Of a DNA stretch of 64,000 bases, positions 46,276-55,325 are shown piece by piece. A program made the position numbers and the translations under genes. The DNA comes from CAVSMC01 sp963798655. GTDB taxonomy: Bacteria > Pseudomonadota > Gammaproteobacteria > Burkholderiales > Casimicrobiaceae. Positions within the stretch are counted from its first letter, which is position 1, and each line of letters begins with the position of its first letter. The notes under the pieces are model-generated. The model had not been told where the DNA came from. It saw nothing but the letters and a program-made list of their open reading frames with translations, and searched no databases. Location of the stretch: the NCBI GenBank assembly GCA_963798655.1, contig CAWCUH010000007.1:310001-374000 (forward strand). The letters run 5' to 3'.

Positions 46276-47508
46276 TCAAAAATTTGTCTTGAACCACTGC
46301 TTCATCCTTTCCGCGACGCCGCCGATGCCGCCGCCGCCCGCGCGCATCTGCGCATCTCGCATGAATTGATCGCGACCCTCGATCAGCAGGCCGACCGCGG
46401 TCGCATAGCGGGGGCTGCGCACGACGTCGGCGAGCCCGCCGACGTACGCCGGCACGCCGACGCGCACCGGCAGATGGAACACTTCCTCGCCGAGCTCGCT
46501 CATCCCCTGCATCAGCGCGCTGCCGCCGGTCAGCACAACGCCGGACGACAAGAGCTCCTCGAAGCCGCTGCGGCGCAGCTCTGCCTGCACGAGCGTGTAG
46601 AGCTCCTCGATCCGCGGCTCGATCACTTCGGCAAGCATCTGGCGCGACAGCTTGCGCGGCGCGCGCTCGCCGACGCCGGGCACCTCGATCACGTCGTTCA
46701 CCGCGGCGAGCTGGCGCAGTGCGCAGCCGTGGCGAAGCTTCAACTCCTCGGCTTCCTTCGTCGGCGTGCGAAGCGTCATCGCGATGTCGTTGGTCACCTG
46801 GTCGCCGGCGATCGGGATCACCGCCGTGTGGCGAATCGCGCCGCCGGTGAACACGGCGATGTCGGTCGTGCCTCCGCCGATATCCATCAGGCAGACGCCG
46901 AGCTCCTTTTCGTCGTCGTTCAGCACGGCGATCGACGAAGCGAGCGGCTGCAGCATCACGTCCTTCACCTCGAGCCCGCAGCGACGCACGCACTTCGTGA
47001 TGTTCTCGACCGCCGACACCGCGCCGGTCACGATGTGGACCTTCACTTCGAGGCGCACACCGCTCATCCCGAGCGGTTCGCGGACGTCGTCCTGACCGTC
47101 GATGATGAATTCCTGCGGCAGGATGTGCAGGATCTGCTGGTCGTTCGGGATCGCGATCGCCTTTGCCGTCTCGACGACACGGTCGATGTCGGCTTGCGTG
47201 ACCTCCTTTTCCTTGATCGCGACCATGCCGCTCGAATTGAGGCTCTTGATGTGGCTGCCTGCGATGCCCGTGTAGACCTCGGTGATGCGGCAGTCCGCCA
47301 TCAGCTCGACTTCCTCGAGCACGCGCTGGATCGACGCCATCGTCGCCTCGATGTTGACGACGACGCCGCGCTTCAGGCCGCGTGATGGTTGCGTGCCGAG
47401 GCCGATGATGTTCAACTCGCCGTCGGCGCCGACCTCGGCGACGATCGCAACGATCTTCGACGTGCCGATGTCGAGGCCGACGATCAGATTCTTGCTGTCC
47501 TTGGCCAT
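46276..47508 (-). CDS. ftsA: Cell division protein FtsA
   Basis: A 410-aa actin-like protein that tethers FtsZ to the membrane and recruits later division proteins. It has VGLDIGTSKIVAIVAEV (phosphate 1), VCLMDIGGGTTDIAVFTGGA (phosphate 2) and VVLTGGSALMQGM (adenosine loop). The C-terminal amphipathic helix is VAERMKQWFKTNF. The start ATG 47508 gives family length; the longer frame upstream overlaps ftsQ. It begins 11 bp after ftsQ. Confidence 0.97.
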   Translation of the reverse strand: MAKDSKNLIVGLDIGTSKIVAIVAEVGADGELNIIGLGTQPSRGLKRGVVVNIEATMASIQRVLEEVELMADCRITEVYTGIAGSHIKSLNSSGMVAIKEKEVTQADIDRVVETAKAIAIPNDQQILHILPQEFIIDGQDDVREPLGMSGVRLEVKVHIVTGAVSAVENITKCVRRCGLEVKDVMLQPLASSIAVLNDDEKELGVCLMDIGGGTTDIAVFTGGAIRHTAVIPIAGDQVTNDIAMTLRTPTKEAEELKLRHGCALRQLAAVNDVIEVPGVGERAPRKLSRQMLAEVIEPRIEELYTLVQAELRRSGFEELLSSGVVLTGGSALMQGMSELGEEVFHLPVRVGVPAYVGGLADVVRSPRYATAVGLLIEGRDQFMRDAQMRAGGGGIGGVAERMKQWFKTNF

Positions 47509-47519
47509 TCGTTCCTTCG

Positions 47520-48263
47520 TCAGGCAGCCTTCTTCGGCAGCCGCTCCCTGAAGCCCGGTACGCGTACGGCAAACCCGTTGCGATAGCGCAGATCGACCTG
47601 CACGACGCCGGTCCCGGCCCGGCGCAATGCGGCCACCGTGCGCGCGAAGACGCCGGCGAAGCGCTCGAGCCGCGCGGCCGGCTCGTCGCGGCCGAGGTCG
47701 ATGTCGAGCGGCGCGCCCGCGCCGTCGGCGCGCAGGTGCCATGAGCCGCGCGGCGACAGGCGCACTTCGGCGAGCGCAAGGCCGATCGGTGCGAGCGTCG
47801 CCGTCCATTCGCGGTAGCGTTGCGCGACGTCGGCGGCGCGTCCGTCCGGGCCCGCGAAGCGCGGCAGCTCGCCGTCGTAGCGGCCGCTGAAAACCTCGCC
47901 GGACACATCGACGAGTGCGTCGTCGTTCCAGCGCGCGAGCGGCACGTGCTCGTCGATGTCGACCTCGAGCCGCCGCGGCCATTGCCTGCGCAGCGACACG
48001 CCCCGCACCCACGCGAGCTTTGCGATCGACGCCTTCGCGCGGTCGAGGTTCATCGTGAAGAACGTGCCGGCGAGCTCGTCGCGAATGACCGCCTCGAGAT
48101 GCGCGCCGCTCGCGTGCACGAGCGGCGTGCGCACGACGATCTCGCGAAAGTCGAACGCCGGCGCACGAGCGATCCAGGCAACGAGCGCCCACGCAAGCGC
48201 GGCGAGCGCGAGCACGGCGAGCGTCGCGGCCGTCGCATTGAGCTGGCGCGCGTCATCCCACAT
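47520..48263 (-). CDS. ftsQ: Cell division protein FtsQ
   Basis: A 247-aa bitopic protein of the FtsQBL complex. It has a short cytoplasmic start, one membrane helix (about residues 12-33), a POTRA domain (FDFREIVVRTPLVHASGAHL) and a beta domain with VSLRRQWPRRLEVDIDEHVP. It overlaps the ddl 3' end by 11 bp. Typical length for betaproteobacteria. Confidence 0.93.
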   Translation of the reverse strand: MWDDARQLNATAATLAVLALAALAWALVAWIARAPAFDFREIVVRTPLVHASGAHLEAVIRDELAGTFFTMNLDRAKASIAKLAWVRGVSLRRQWPRRLEVDIDEHVPLARWNDDALVDVSGEVFSGRYDGELPRFAGPDGRAADVAQRYREWTATLAPIGLALAEVRLSPRGSWHLRADGAGAPLDIDLGRDEPAARLERFAGVFARTVAALRRAGTGVVQVDLRYRNGFAVRVPGFRERLPKKAA

Positions 48264-49179
48264 GCGCGCCTCGCAGAATCTCGATGCACAGATCGGCGAA
48301 GGGGATCTGCGCCTGCCTCGCGGCCATCGGCACGAGCGAATGAGCGGTCATGCCGGGCGAGGTGTTCAATTCGAGGAACGTGAACGAGCCGTCGTCGCGC
48401 ACGATCAGGTCGAGCCGGCCCCAGCCGCGGGCGCCAAGCAGCCGGAACGCATCGAGCGACGCGCGGCGGATCTCGTCCTCCTTCGCGTCGTCGAGGCCGG
48501 CCGGGCAGAAATACTTCGTCTCGTCCGAGAAATACTTGTTGTGATAGTCGTAGTTCCCCTGCGGAGCCTCGATGCGGATCGTCGGCAGCGCGCGCTCGCC
48601 GAGGATGGCGACGGTGATCTCGCGGCCTTCGACGAATTCCTCGATCAGCACCAGGTCGTCGTGCGTCGCCGCTTCGCGATACGCGAGCGCGAGCTCGTCG
48701 TGGTCGACGGCGGCGATCTTGGTGATGCCGATCGTCGAGCCTTCGCGCGCGGGCTTGACGATCAGCGGAAGACCGAGCTCGGCGACCACGCGCATCCAGT
48801 CGGTATGCGCAGTCGCGACGCGATAGCGCGGCGTAGGCACGCCGCTCGCGAGCCATACGAGCTTCGTGCGCCACTTGTCCATCGCGAGCGCAGAAGCCAT
48901 CACGCCGCTGCCGGTGTACGGCACGCCGAGCACCTCGAGCGCGCCCTGCACGGTGCCGTCCTCGCCGAAGCGTCCGTGCAACGCGATGAAGACGCGATCG
49001 AAGCCGTCGCGCTTCAGCTCCCACACATCGCGCTCGGCCGGATCGAACGCATGCGCGTCGACGCCTTTTTCGACCAGTGCCTTCAGCACCGCGTTGCCGG
49101 ACAGGAACGATATCTCGCGCTCCGACGACGGGCCGCCCATCAGCACCGCGACCTTGCCGAATTCAGTGTCGTCGCTCAC
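48253..49179 (-). CDS. ddlB: D-alanine-D-alanine ligase DdlB
   Basis: A 308-aa ATP-grasp enzyme that joins two D-alanines for the peptidoglycan stem. It has GKVAVLMGGPSSEREISFLS at the N-terminus, HGRFGEDGTVQGALEVLGVP, VKPAREGSTIGITK and LELNTSPGMTAHSLVP. The start is GTG 49179 with a poor ribosome binding site. The GTG overlaps the TGA of a 45-codon open frame that begins at the murB stop and copies the Ddl N-terminus. Translation of ddl may therefore depend on coupling through that frame. Confidence 0.95.
   Translation of the reverse strand: MSDDTEFGKVAVLMGGPSSEREISFLSGNAVLKALVEKGVDAHAFDPAERDVWELKRDGFDRVFIALHGRFGEDGTVQGALEVLGVPYTGSGVMASALAMDKWRTKLVWLASGVPTPRYRVATAHTDWMRVVAELGLPLIVKPAREGSTIGITKIAAVDHDELALAYREAATHDDLVLIEEFVEGREITVAILGERALPTIRIEAPQGNYDYHNKYFSDETKYFCPAGLDDAKEDEIRRASLDAFRLLGARGWGRLDLIVRDDGSFTFLELNTSPGMTAHSLVPMAARQAQIPFADLCIEILRGAHVG
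49133..49164. repeat. 32-bp direct repeat, copy in the ddl coding start
   Basis: A 32-bp block identical to 49267-49298. On the minus strand it begins GAATTCGGCAAGG and codes EFGKVAVLMGG of Ddl. The two copies are offset by 134 bp with 102 bp of unrelated sequence between them. Confidence 0.9.
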
Positions 49180-49313
49180 TTGCTTGTCCGCGTGCGAGGT
49201 TGGTCTACCGGGCGGCCGCTTCGCCCTCCCGCACCGGCTGCTCCGCAGGTACCGCGTCGGGCTCGCCCGCCCATCAGCACCGCGACCTTGCCGAATTCGT
49301 CACCGCTACTCAT
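49176..49313 (-). CDS. 45-aa open frame linking murB and ddl (duplicated ddl start)
   Basis: It begins ATGAGTAGCGGTGAC, overlaps the murB stop (ATGA) and is preceded by a good ribosome binding site GGAGAAG 7 bases away. Its residues 5-16 (DEFGKVAVLMGG) repeat the Ddl N-terminus; the next about 29 residues are arginine/glycine-rich and resemble nothing. It stops at TGA 49178-49176, which overlaps the ddl GTG. It looks like the ancestral ddl start cut off by a 134-bp insertion or duplication. Whether the peptide matters is unknown; its translation probably feeds ribosomes to ddl. Confidence 0.55.
   Translation of the reverse strand: MSSGDEFGKVAVLMGGRARRGTCGAAGAGGRSGRPVDQPRTRTSK
49267..49298. 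repeat. 32-bp direct repeat, upstream copy at the murB-ddl junction
   Basis: The second copy of the 32-bp block, in the 45-codon open frame just after murB. Because the offset (134 bp) is not a multiple of three, the two copies are read in different frames. Confidence 0.9.
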
Positions 49314-50230
49314 TTCGCGACTTCTCCGACGATGCGCACTTCGGGCTCGAGCTCGACACCGGTCCGCTCGCGGACGACACGGCGCACGTGCGCGATCAGA
49401 GACTCGATATCGGCGGCGCGCGCGCGGCCACCTGGGTTGACGATGAAGTTCGCGTGCTTTTCGGATACGCGCGCACCGCCGATCGCGAATCCCTTGAGGC
49501 CGCAGCTTTCGATCAATCGTGCCGCGTGGTCCTCCTGCGGATTGCGGAACACGCTGCCCGCGTTCGGGATCTCGAGCGGCTGCGTCGCGATCCGTCGCTT
49601 GAGGAAGGCGCGGATCGTCGCGCGCGCGTCGTCCATGTCGCCCGGCGGAAAGTCGAACCACGCGGCGGTGAAGATGCCGTCCGGCGGCGTATCGCCGGCA
49701 CCGTGCACGCTGCGGTAGCCGATCGAATAGTGCGCGCGCTTGCGCAACTCGAACTCGCCGGCGCGCGTCAGCACCTCGACCCGCGCGACGTAGGTCCATG
49801 TCTCGCCGCCGTAGCAGCCGGCGTTCATCGCAAGCGCGCCGCCGATCGTCCCCGGAATGCCGGCGAGGAATTCGGCGCTGCCGCGCGCGTGCAGCGCGGC
49901 GAAGCGGGCGACCTTCGGGCTCGCGACACCCGCGTCGGCGTAGACGAATCCGTCGCGCCACTCGACCATCGCGTGCGTCGAGTGCATGACCACGGTGGCG
50001 CCGCGCACGCCGCCGTCGCGCACGAGCACGTTGCTGCCGAGGCCGATGACCGTCAGCGGCTCGCCCGGCGGCCACGCACGCACGAACGCCGCGAGATCGT
50101 CGCGGTCCGCGGGCAGGTAGAGCAAGTCCGCGGGGCCGCCGCAGCGCCAGCTCGTATAGCGCGCGAGCGGCGCATCGCGCCGCAGCGTTCCGCGCAGCGC
50201 ATCGAGCCGGGGCGCGTCGTTCATCATCAT
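49310..50230 (-). CDS. murB: UDP-N-acetylenolpyruvoylglucosamine reductase MurB
   Basis: A 306-aa FAD enzyme that reduces the enolpyruvyl group to form UDP-MurNAc. It has the type II pattern: YTSWRCGGPADLLYLP, VIGLGSNVLVRDGGVRG (FAD), GIPGTIGGALAMNAGCYGGE (key residues PGTIGG) and AGSVFRNP (catalytic serine). Three consecutive ATGs at 50230, 50227 and 50224 are possible; 50230 overlaps the murC stop as ATGA. Confidence 0.96.
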   Translation of the reverse strand: MMMNDAPRLDALRGTLRRDAPLARYTSWRCGGPADLLYLPADRDDLAAFVRAWPPGEPLTVIGLGSNVLVRDGGVRGATVVMHSTHAMVEWRDGFVYADAGVASPKVARFAALHARGSAEFLAGIPGTIGGALAMNAGCYGGETWTYVARVEVLTRAGEFELRKRAHYSIGYRSVHGAGDTPPDGIFTAAWFDFPPGDMDDARATIRAFLKRRIATQPLEIPNAGSVFRNPQEDHAARLIESCGLKGFAIGGARVSEKHANFIVNPGGRARAADIESLIAHVRRVVRERTGVELEPEVRIVGEVAK

Positions 50231-51615
50231 GCCGGCGCCGCCGTCAGTTGCACCGCCACCTGGCCGATCGAGCCCGCGCCCATCGTCAGCACGACGTCGC
50301 CGTCGCGCACGATCGTGCGCAGTGCGTTCGGCACGTCGGCAATGCTCTCGACGAACACCGGCTCGATCCTGCCCGCGACGCGAAGCGCGCGCGCGAGCGC
50401 ACGGCCGTCGGCTGCGACCAGCGGCGATTCGCCGGCCGGATAGACGTCGGCGAGCACGAGCGCGTCGACCGTCGAAAGAACGCGGACGAAATCCTCGAAC
50501 AGATCGCGCGTGCGCGTGTAGCGATGCGGTTGAAAGGCGAGCACGAGCCGCCGTGCAGGAAAGCTCGCGCGCGCGGCCGCAAGCGTCGCCTCCATCTCTG
50601 CCGGATGGTGGCCGTAATCGTCGATCAGCGTGAAGCTTCCGCCGCCGTCGATCGCGACGTCGCCGTAGCGCTGGAACCGCCGGCCGACGCCGCGGAACTC
50701 CGCCAGCGCAGCCGCGATCGCGCGATCGTCGACTCCGACCTCGCGTCCGACAGCGATCGCGGCGAGCGCGTTCCGCACGTTGTGCACGCCGGCGAGGTTC
50801 AACTCGACGGCGAGGTCGAGCGACTTCGCCGCGCGCGCGACGAAGCGCATGCGGCCGCCGATGTTCTCGACGTCCGTCGCGCGAAGCTGCGCGTCGTCGC
50901 GCAGGCCGTAGGTGACGATCGGCTTGGTGATCGACGGCAGGATCTCGCGCACGTTCGCGTCGTCGACGCACACGACCGCGATGCCGTAGAACGGCAGACG
51001 CTGCGCGAAATCGACGAAGGCGCGCGACAGGCGGGCGAAATCGTGCCCGTACGTTTCCATGTGGTCGGCGTCGATGTTCGTGATGACGGCGAGCGCGGGC
51101 TGCAGATAGAGGAACGACGCGTCCGATTCGTCCGCTTCGGCGACGAGGAAATCACCGTGGCCGAGCCGCGCGTTGGCGTCCGCGGACAACAGGCGGCCGC
51201 CGATGACGAACGTCGGGTCGAGGCCGCCCTCCGCGAGGACCGAAGCGATCAGGCTGGTCGTCGTCGTCTTGCCGTGCGTGCCCGCGACAGCGATCCCTTG
51301 CTTCAACCGCATCAGCTCGGCCAGCATCAGCGCGCGCGGAACGACCGGAATGCCGGCGGCGCGCGCCGCGACGACTTCGGCATTGTCGTTCGCGACCGCC
51401 GTCGAGACGACGACGGCGTCGGCGCCGGCGACGTTCGTCGCCGCATGGCCGATCGTGATCGCGACGCCGAGCGAGCCCAGCCGTCGCGTCACGGCGCTCG
51501 CCGCGAGATCCGAGCCGGACACGTGGTAGCCCTGCGTCGCAAGCACCTCCGCGATGCCGCTCATGCCGGCGCCGCCGATGCCGACGAAGTGCACGCGCTT
51601 GACCTTGTGCTTCAT
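50227..51615 (-). CDS. murC: UDP-N-acetylmuramate-L-alanine ligase MurC
   Basis: A 462-aa Mur ligase that adds L-alanine to UDP-MurNAc. It has HFVGIGGAGMSGIAEVL, the ATP loop AGTHGKTTTTSLIASVL (about residues 110-126), DESDASFLYLQP and IDDYGHHPAEMEATL. It overlaps murG and murB by 4 bp on either side. Complete. Confidence 0.97.
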   Translation of the reverse strand: MKHKVKRVHFVGIGGAGMSGIAEVLATQGYHVSGSDLAASAVTRRLGSLGVAITIGHAATNVAGADAVVVSTAVANDNAEVVAARAAGIPVVPRALMLAELMRLKQGIAVAGTHGKTTTTSLIASVLAEGGLDPTFVIGGRLLSADANARLGHGDFLVAEADESDASFLYLQPALAVITNIDADHMETYGHDFARLSRAFVDFAQRLPFYGIAVVCVDDANVREILPSITKPIVTYGLRDDAQLRATDVENIGGRMRFVARAAKSLDLAVELNLAGVHNVRNALAAIAVGREVGVDDRAIAAALAEFRGVGRRFQRYGDVAIDGGGSFTLIDDYGHHPAEMEATLAAARASFPARRLVLAFQPHRYTRTRDLFEDFVRVLSTVDALVLADVYPAGESPLVAADGRALARALRVAGRIEPVFVESIADVPNALRTIVRDGDVVLTMGAGSIGQVAVQLTAAPA

Positions 51616-52694
51616 GCGACGCGCGCAAGCGTGAGACAGACATCGGCGACGCGCTCGGTCGCGCCGATCTTGCGCAGCGCGCGGGCGGCTGTCGCCATCG
51701 CGAGCAGTCGCTCGCGCGTCGCCTGCTGCAGCCATCGCGCAAGGCGCTCGGGCGTCAGGTCGCGCTGCAGGATCATCTCGGCCGCGCCGCGCCCGGCAAG
51801 CTCGCGCGCGTTGTCTACCTGATGGTCGTCGGCGGCGAACGGGAATGGCACGAGCACGCTGGCAGCTCCGACGGCGGCGAGCTCGGCGATCGTCGTCGCG
51901 CCGGACCGGCACACGACGACGTCGGCGTGCGCGTATCGCGCGGCCATGTCGTCGATGAACGGCAGGCATTCGGCGTCGACACCGGCATTCGCGTACGCGG
52001 CGCGCAGCATGTCGATGTGCTGCTCGCCCGCCTGATGGACGACGTGCGGCCGCGCGTCGCGCGCGATCAGCGCGAGCGCCTTCGGCACGCGCTCGTTCAA
52101 CGCTTGCGCGCCGAGGCTGCCGCCGACGACGAGCATGTTGAGCGGCCCGCTGCGCCCCTCGAATCGCTGCTCCGGCGGTGGCACCGCGGTTATCTCGGCG
52201 CGCAGCGGATTGCCGACCCACTGCGGATTGCCGTCGGCGGTCGCGCCGAACGTGCCAGGAAATCCCGTCAGCACGCGATCGGCGCCGAAGCGCAGCACGC
52301 GATTGGCGAGCCCGGGCCGCGCATCGAGGTTGTGAATGACGAGCGCACGATTCTGCGCGACCGCCATCAGCGCGCCGGGAAAGGAAACGAAGCCTCCGAA
52401 GCCCACGACGACGTTCGGCCGGCGCCGCTTGAGCACGCGCCGCGCCTGCCAGCACGCGTAGAGGATCGCGTACGGCCCGAGCAACAGCCGTGCGAGCCCC
52501 TTGCCGCGCACGCCACGAAAATCGAGCGCTTCGAAGTCGACGCCGTTCTTCGGCACCAGGCGTGACTCCATGCCGTCGCGCGTGCCGAGCCAGAACACGC
52601 GCGCGCCGCGGCCCTTCAATTCGTTCGCGACCGCCAGTCCCGGGAAGACATGGCCGCCGGTGCCGCCGGTCGTGATCATCACGGTGGCCGTCAT
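51612..52694 (-). CDS. murG: Lipid II-forming glycosyltransferase MurG
   Basis: A 360-aa peripheral membrane GT-B enzyme that adds GlcNAc to lipid I. It has TTGGTGGHVFPGLAVANEL at the N-terminus, VVGFGGFVSFPGALMA, VVGGSLGAQALNE and CRSGATTIAELAAVG. An odd point: the conserved HEQN motif after GGFVSFPG is HNLDARPGLANRVL here. The sugar-nucleotide loops otherwise look intact. Start ATG 52694 overlaps the ftsW stop (ATGA). Confidence 0.95.
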   Translation of the reverse strand: MTATVMITTGGTGGHVFPGLAVANELKGRGARVFWLGTRDGMESRLVPKNGVDFEALDFRGVRGKGLARLLLGPYAILYACWQARRVLKRRRPNVVVGFGGFVSFPGALMAVAQNRALVIHNLDARPGLANRVLRFGADRVLTGFPGTFGATADGNPQWVGNPLRAEITAVPPPEQRFEGRSGPLNMLVVGGSLGAQALNERVPKALALIARDARPHVVHQAGEQHIDMLRAAYANAGVDAECLPFIDDMAARYAHADVVVCRSGATTIAELAAVGAASVLVPFPFAADDHQVDNARELAGRGAAEMILQRDLTPERLARWLQQATRERLLAMATAARALRKIGATERVADVCLTLARVA

Positions 52695-53935
52695 ACCGAA
52701 AAGCCCCTCAGCAGCCTTCGGTTCTCCCAATCGGCCCGCAGCAGAATCGCGATCGCGACGGCGTTCGCGACGATGCCGCTGCCGCCGAACGACAGCAGCG
52801 GCAGCGTGAGCCCCTTCGTGGGCAGCACACCCATGTTCACGCCGATGTTGATGAACGCCTGCACGCCGATCCACACGCCGATGCCGTGCGACACGAGCGC
52901 GCAGAACGGGCGCTCGAGCCGCGCCGCCTGCCGTCCGATCGCATACGCGCGAACGAGCACCCACACGAACAGCACGATCACCAGGAGCACGCCGACGAAG
53001 CCGAGCTCTTCGGCGATCACCGCAAGCAGGAAGTCGGTGTGCGCTTCCGGCAGGTACAAGAGCTTCTCGACGCTGCCGCCGAGCCCGACGCCGAACGCCT
53101 CTCCACGACCGAACGCGATCAGCGAATGCGACAGCTGATAGCCCTTGCCGAACGGATCGGACCACGGATCGACGAACGCTGTGAGCCGTTGCAGCCGATA
53201 CGGCGCGGCGACGAGGATCGCGCCGAGCGCGAACGGCAGTAACAGCGCGAGCCCGAGAAAGAGACGCCAGTCGAGGCCGCCCAGAAACAGCACGCCGAAG
53301 GCGATCGCGACGATGACGACGAACGCGCCGAAGTCGGGCTCGAGCAGCAGCAGGCCGCCGATCGCAACGGTGACCGCAAAAAGCGGCAGGAAGCCGCGTA
53401 CGAGCGTCCGGCGCATCGGTAGCTCGGCGTGCAGGAAGCCCGCTTTGCGCACCGCGTAGCTCGCCGCGTACAGCACGACGACGAGCTTCATGAATTCGGA
53501 GGGCTGCAGGTTCACCACGGCGAGCGAGAGCCACCGGCGCGAGCCGTTGACCGAGCGTCCGATGCCCGGCACGAGAACAAGCACGAGCAGCAGCGCGCCG
53601 CCGATGAACAGGTAGGGCGCGAGCCGCTGCCACGCCTTCATCGGGACCTGAAACGCGACGAACGCGGCGACGAGCCCGATGCCCACGAACAGCGCGTGCC
53701 GGGCGAGGAAGTACCACGGCCGGTAACCGGTGTGCGAGGACACTTCGGCCATCGTGATCGACGCCGAATAGACCATCACCAGCCCGATCGCGAACAGCAG
53801 CAGCGCCGCCCATGCGAGCGATCCGTCGTACGCGGCCATCGTCCGCGGGTGGCGCGGCAGCGTGGCGATCGATCGCAGCGCCTTCAGCGCCGCGAGCCCG
53901 CCCAGCGTTCCGGTATCGGCGATCGCCTTACGCAT
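52691..53935 (-). CDS. ftsW: Peptidoglycan glycosyltransferase FtsW
   Basis: A 414-aa SEDS protein with about ten membrane helices. It polymerises septal glycan together with FtsI. It contains VNGSRRWLSLAVVNLQPSEF (key SEDS residues), LEPDFGAFVVI (the essential aspartate) and SFGGSGIVANAVAIAILLR. Possible starts are ATG 53944, 53935 and 53839; 53935 is taken, overlapping murD by 8 bp. The helices start shortly after the third candidate, so the N-terminus is uncertain. Confidence 0.94.
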   Translation of the reverse strand: MRKAIADTGTLGGLAALKALRSIATLPRHPRTMAAYDGSLAWAALLLFAIGLVMVYSASITMAEVSSHTGYRPWYFLARHALFVGIGLVAAFVAFQVPMKAWQRLAPYLFIGGALLLVLVLVPGIGRSVNGSRRWLSLAVVNLQPSEFMKLVVVLYAASYAVRKAGFLHAELPMRRTLVRGFLPLFAVTVAIGGLLLLEPDFGAFVVIVAIAFGVLFLGGLDWRLFLGLALLLPFALGAILVAAPYRLQRLTAFVDPWSDPFGKGYQLSHSLIAFGRGEAFGVGLGGSVEKLLYLPEAHTDFLLAVIAEELGFVGVLLVIVLFVWVLVRAYAIGRQAARLERPFCALVSHGIGVWIGVQAFINIGVNMGVLPTKGLTLPLLSFGGSGIVANAVAIAILLRADWENRRLLRGFSV

Positions 53936-55325
53936 GGACGCCATCCTTCGCGAGCGCGCGCACGTAGCCGATGAACGCGCTGCCGCGCTCGACATAGCTC
54001 GCGAACTGGTCGAGGCTCGCGCACGCCGGCGAGAGCAGCACCGCGTCTCCGGTGTGAGCGAGCGCGACGGCGCGCGCCGCCGCCTTGTCGAGCGTGCCGA
54101 GCATCTCGACGCGCGCAACGCTTCCTTCGAGCGCCCGCTCGATCAGCGGCGCGTCGCGTCCGATCAGCAGCACGGCGCGGCAGCGCGCATCGACGGACGC
54201 CTTCAGCGCGCGAAAGTCCTGTCCCTTGCCGTCGCCGCCGGCGATCAGCACGACGCAGCGATTCAATCCGTCGAGCGCCGCCTGCGTCGCCGCGACCGTC
54301 GTTCCCTTCGAGTCGTTGACGTAGAGCACGCCGTCGACTTCGGCGATCCGCTGCATCCGGTGCGGCAGGCCCTGGAAGCGCGCGAGCGCGGCGAGCACGT
54401 CGCGATCGATCTTCGCCACCGCCGAGGTCAGCGCGAGCGCCGCGAGCGCGTTGAGCCAGTTGTGCCGGCCGACGAGCGCGAGATCGCGCACCGGCACGAG
54501 CAGCGCACCGCCGCGCGCGAGCCAGACGCCGGCGCCGTCGTCGCCGCGATCGACGAGTCCCCACGCTTCCTCCGACAGCGGAACGCCGGCGCCGAACGTC
54601 TGCACGGTGCGGCCCGGCTGGCGCATCAGCGGAACGATACGATCGTCGCGGTTGAGGACCTGCACGTCGGCGTTCGCGAAGATCCGCGCCTTCGCCGCAG
54701 CATAGTCGGCGAGACCGGCGTAGCGATCGAGGTGGTTCGCGCTCACGTTCAGCACGGCGGAGGCGATCGGCGCGAGCGTCTGCGTGGTCTCCAGCTGGTA
54801 GCTCGACAGCTCGAGCACGAACACGTCGGGCCACGGCTCGCCCGCGCCCTGCGCGGGCGCGAAGCGCTCGAGCACGTCGAGCACGGCATCGCCGATGTTG
54901 CCCGCAACGACGCTCGACAGACCCGCTCCACGCGTGAGCTCGCCGGTGAGGGCGGTCACCGTCGTCTTGCCATTGGTGCCGGTGATCGCGAGCACTTTCT
55001 GTCCGCGTGGCAGCGCACGCGCGAACAGCTCGACGTCGCCGGCGAGCTCGACGCCGCGCGCGACGGCGGCGGCGATCGCCGGCTGGTCCTTCGCGACCCC
55101 GGGGCTGATCGCGATGAGATCGGCGCCCTCGAACGTCGATTCGTCGAACGGGCCGCCGGTGAACTCGACGTCGGGCAATTCGGCGCGAAGCCGTTCGGCG
55201 AACGGCGGACGCTCGCGCGTGTCGGCGACGCGAACACGCGCGCCGCGCGCCGCGAGATGGCGCGCGAGCGACAACCCGGTGATCCCGAGTCCCAGCACGA
55301 CGACGCTTCGGCCGGCGTAGTTCAT
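53928..55325 (-). CDS. murD: UDP-N-acetylmuramoylalanine-D-glutamate ligase MurD
   Basis: A 465-aa Mur ligase that adds D-glutamate. It has VVVLGLGITGLSLARHLAAR, the ATP loop ITGTNGKTTVTALTGEL (about residues 114-130), LELSSYQLE, NHLDRY and YVNDSKGTTVAAT. The start ATG 55325 shares one base with the mraY stop (TGATG). Complete. Confidence 0.97.
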   Translation of the reverse strand: MNYAGRSVVVLGLGITGLSLARHLAARGARVRVADTRERPPFAERLRAELPDVEFTGGPFDESTFEGADLIAISPGVAKDQPAIAAAVARGVELAGDVELFARALPRGQKVLAITGTNGKTTVTALTGELTRGAGLSSVVAGNIGDAVLDVLERFAPAQGAGEPWPDVFVLELSSYQLETTQTLAPIASAVLNVSANHLDRYAGLADYAAAKARIFANADVQVLNRDDRIVPLMRQPGRTVQTFGAGVPLSEEAWGLVDRGDDGAGVWLARGGALLVPVRDLALVGRHNWLNALAALALTSAVAKIDRDVLAALARFQGLPHRMQRIAEVDGVLYVNDSKGTTVAATQAALDGLNRCVVLIAGGDGKGQDFRALKASVDARCRAVLLIGRDAPLIERALEGSVARVEMLGTLDKAAARAVALAHTGDAVLLSPACASLDQFASYVERGSAFIGYVRALAKDGVHA

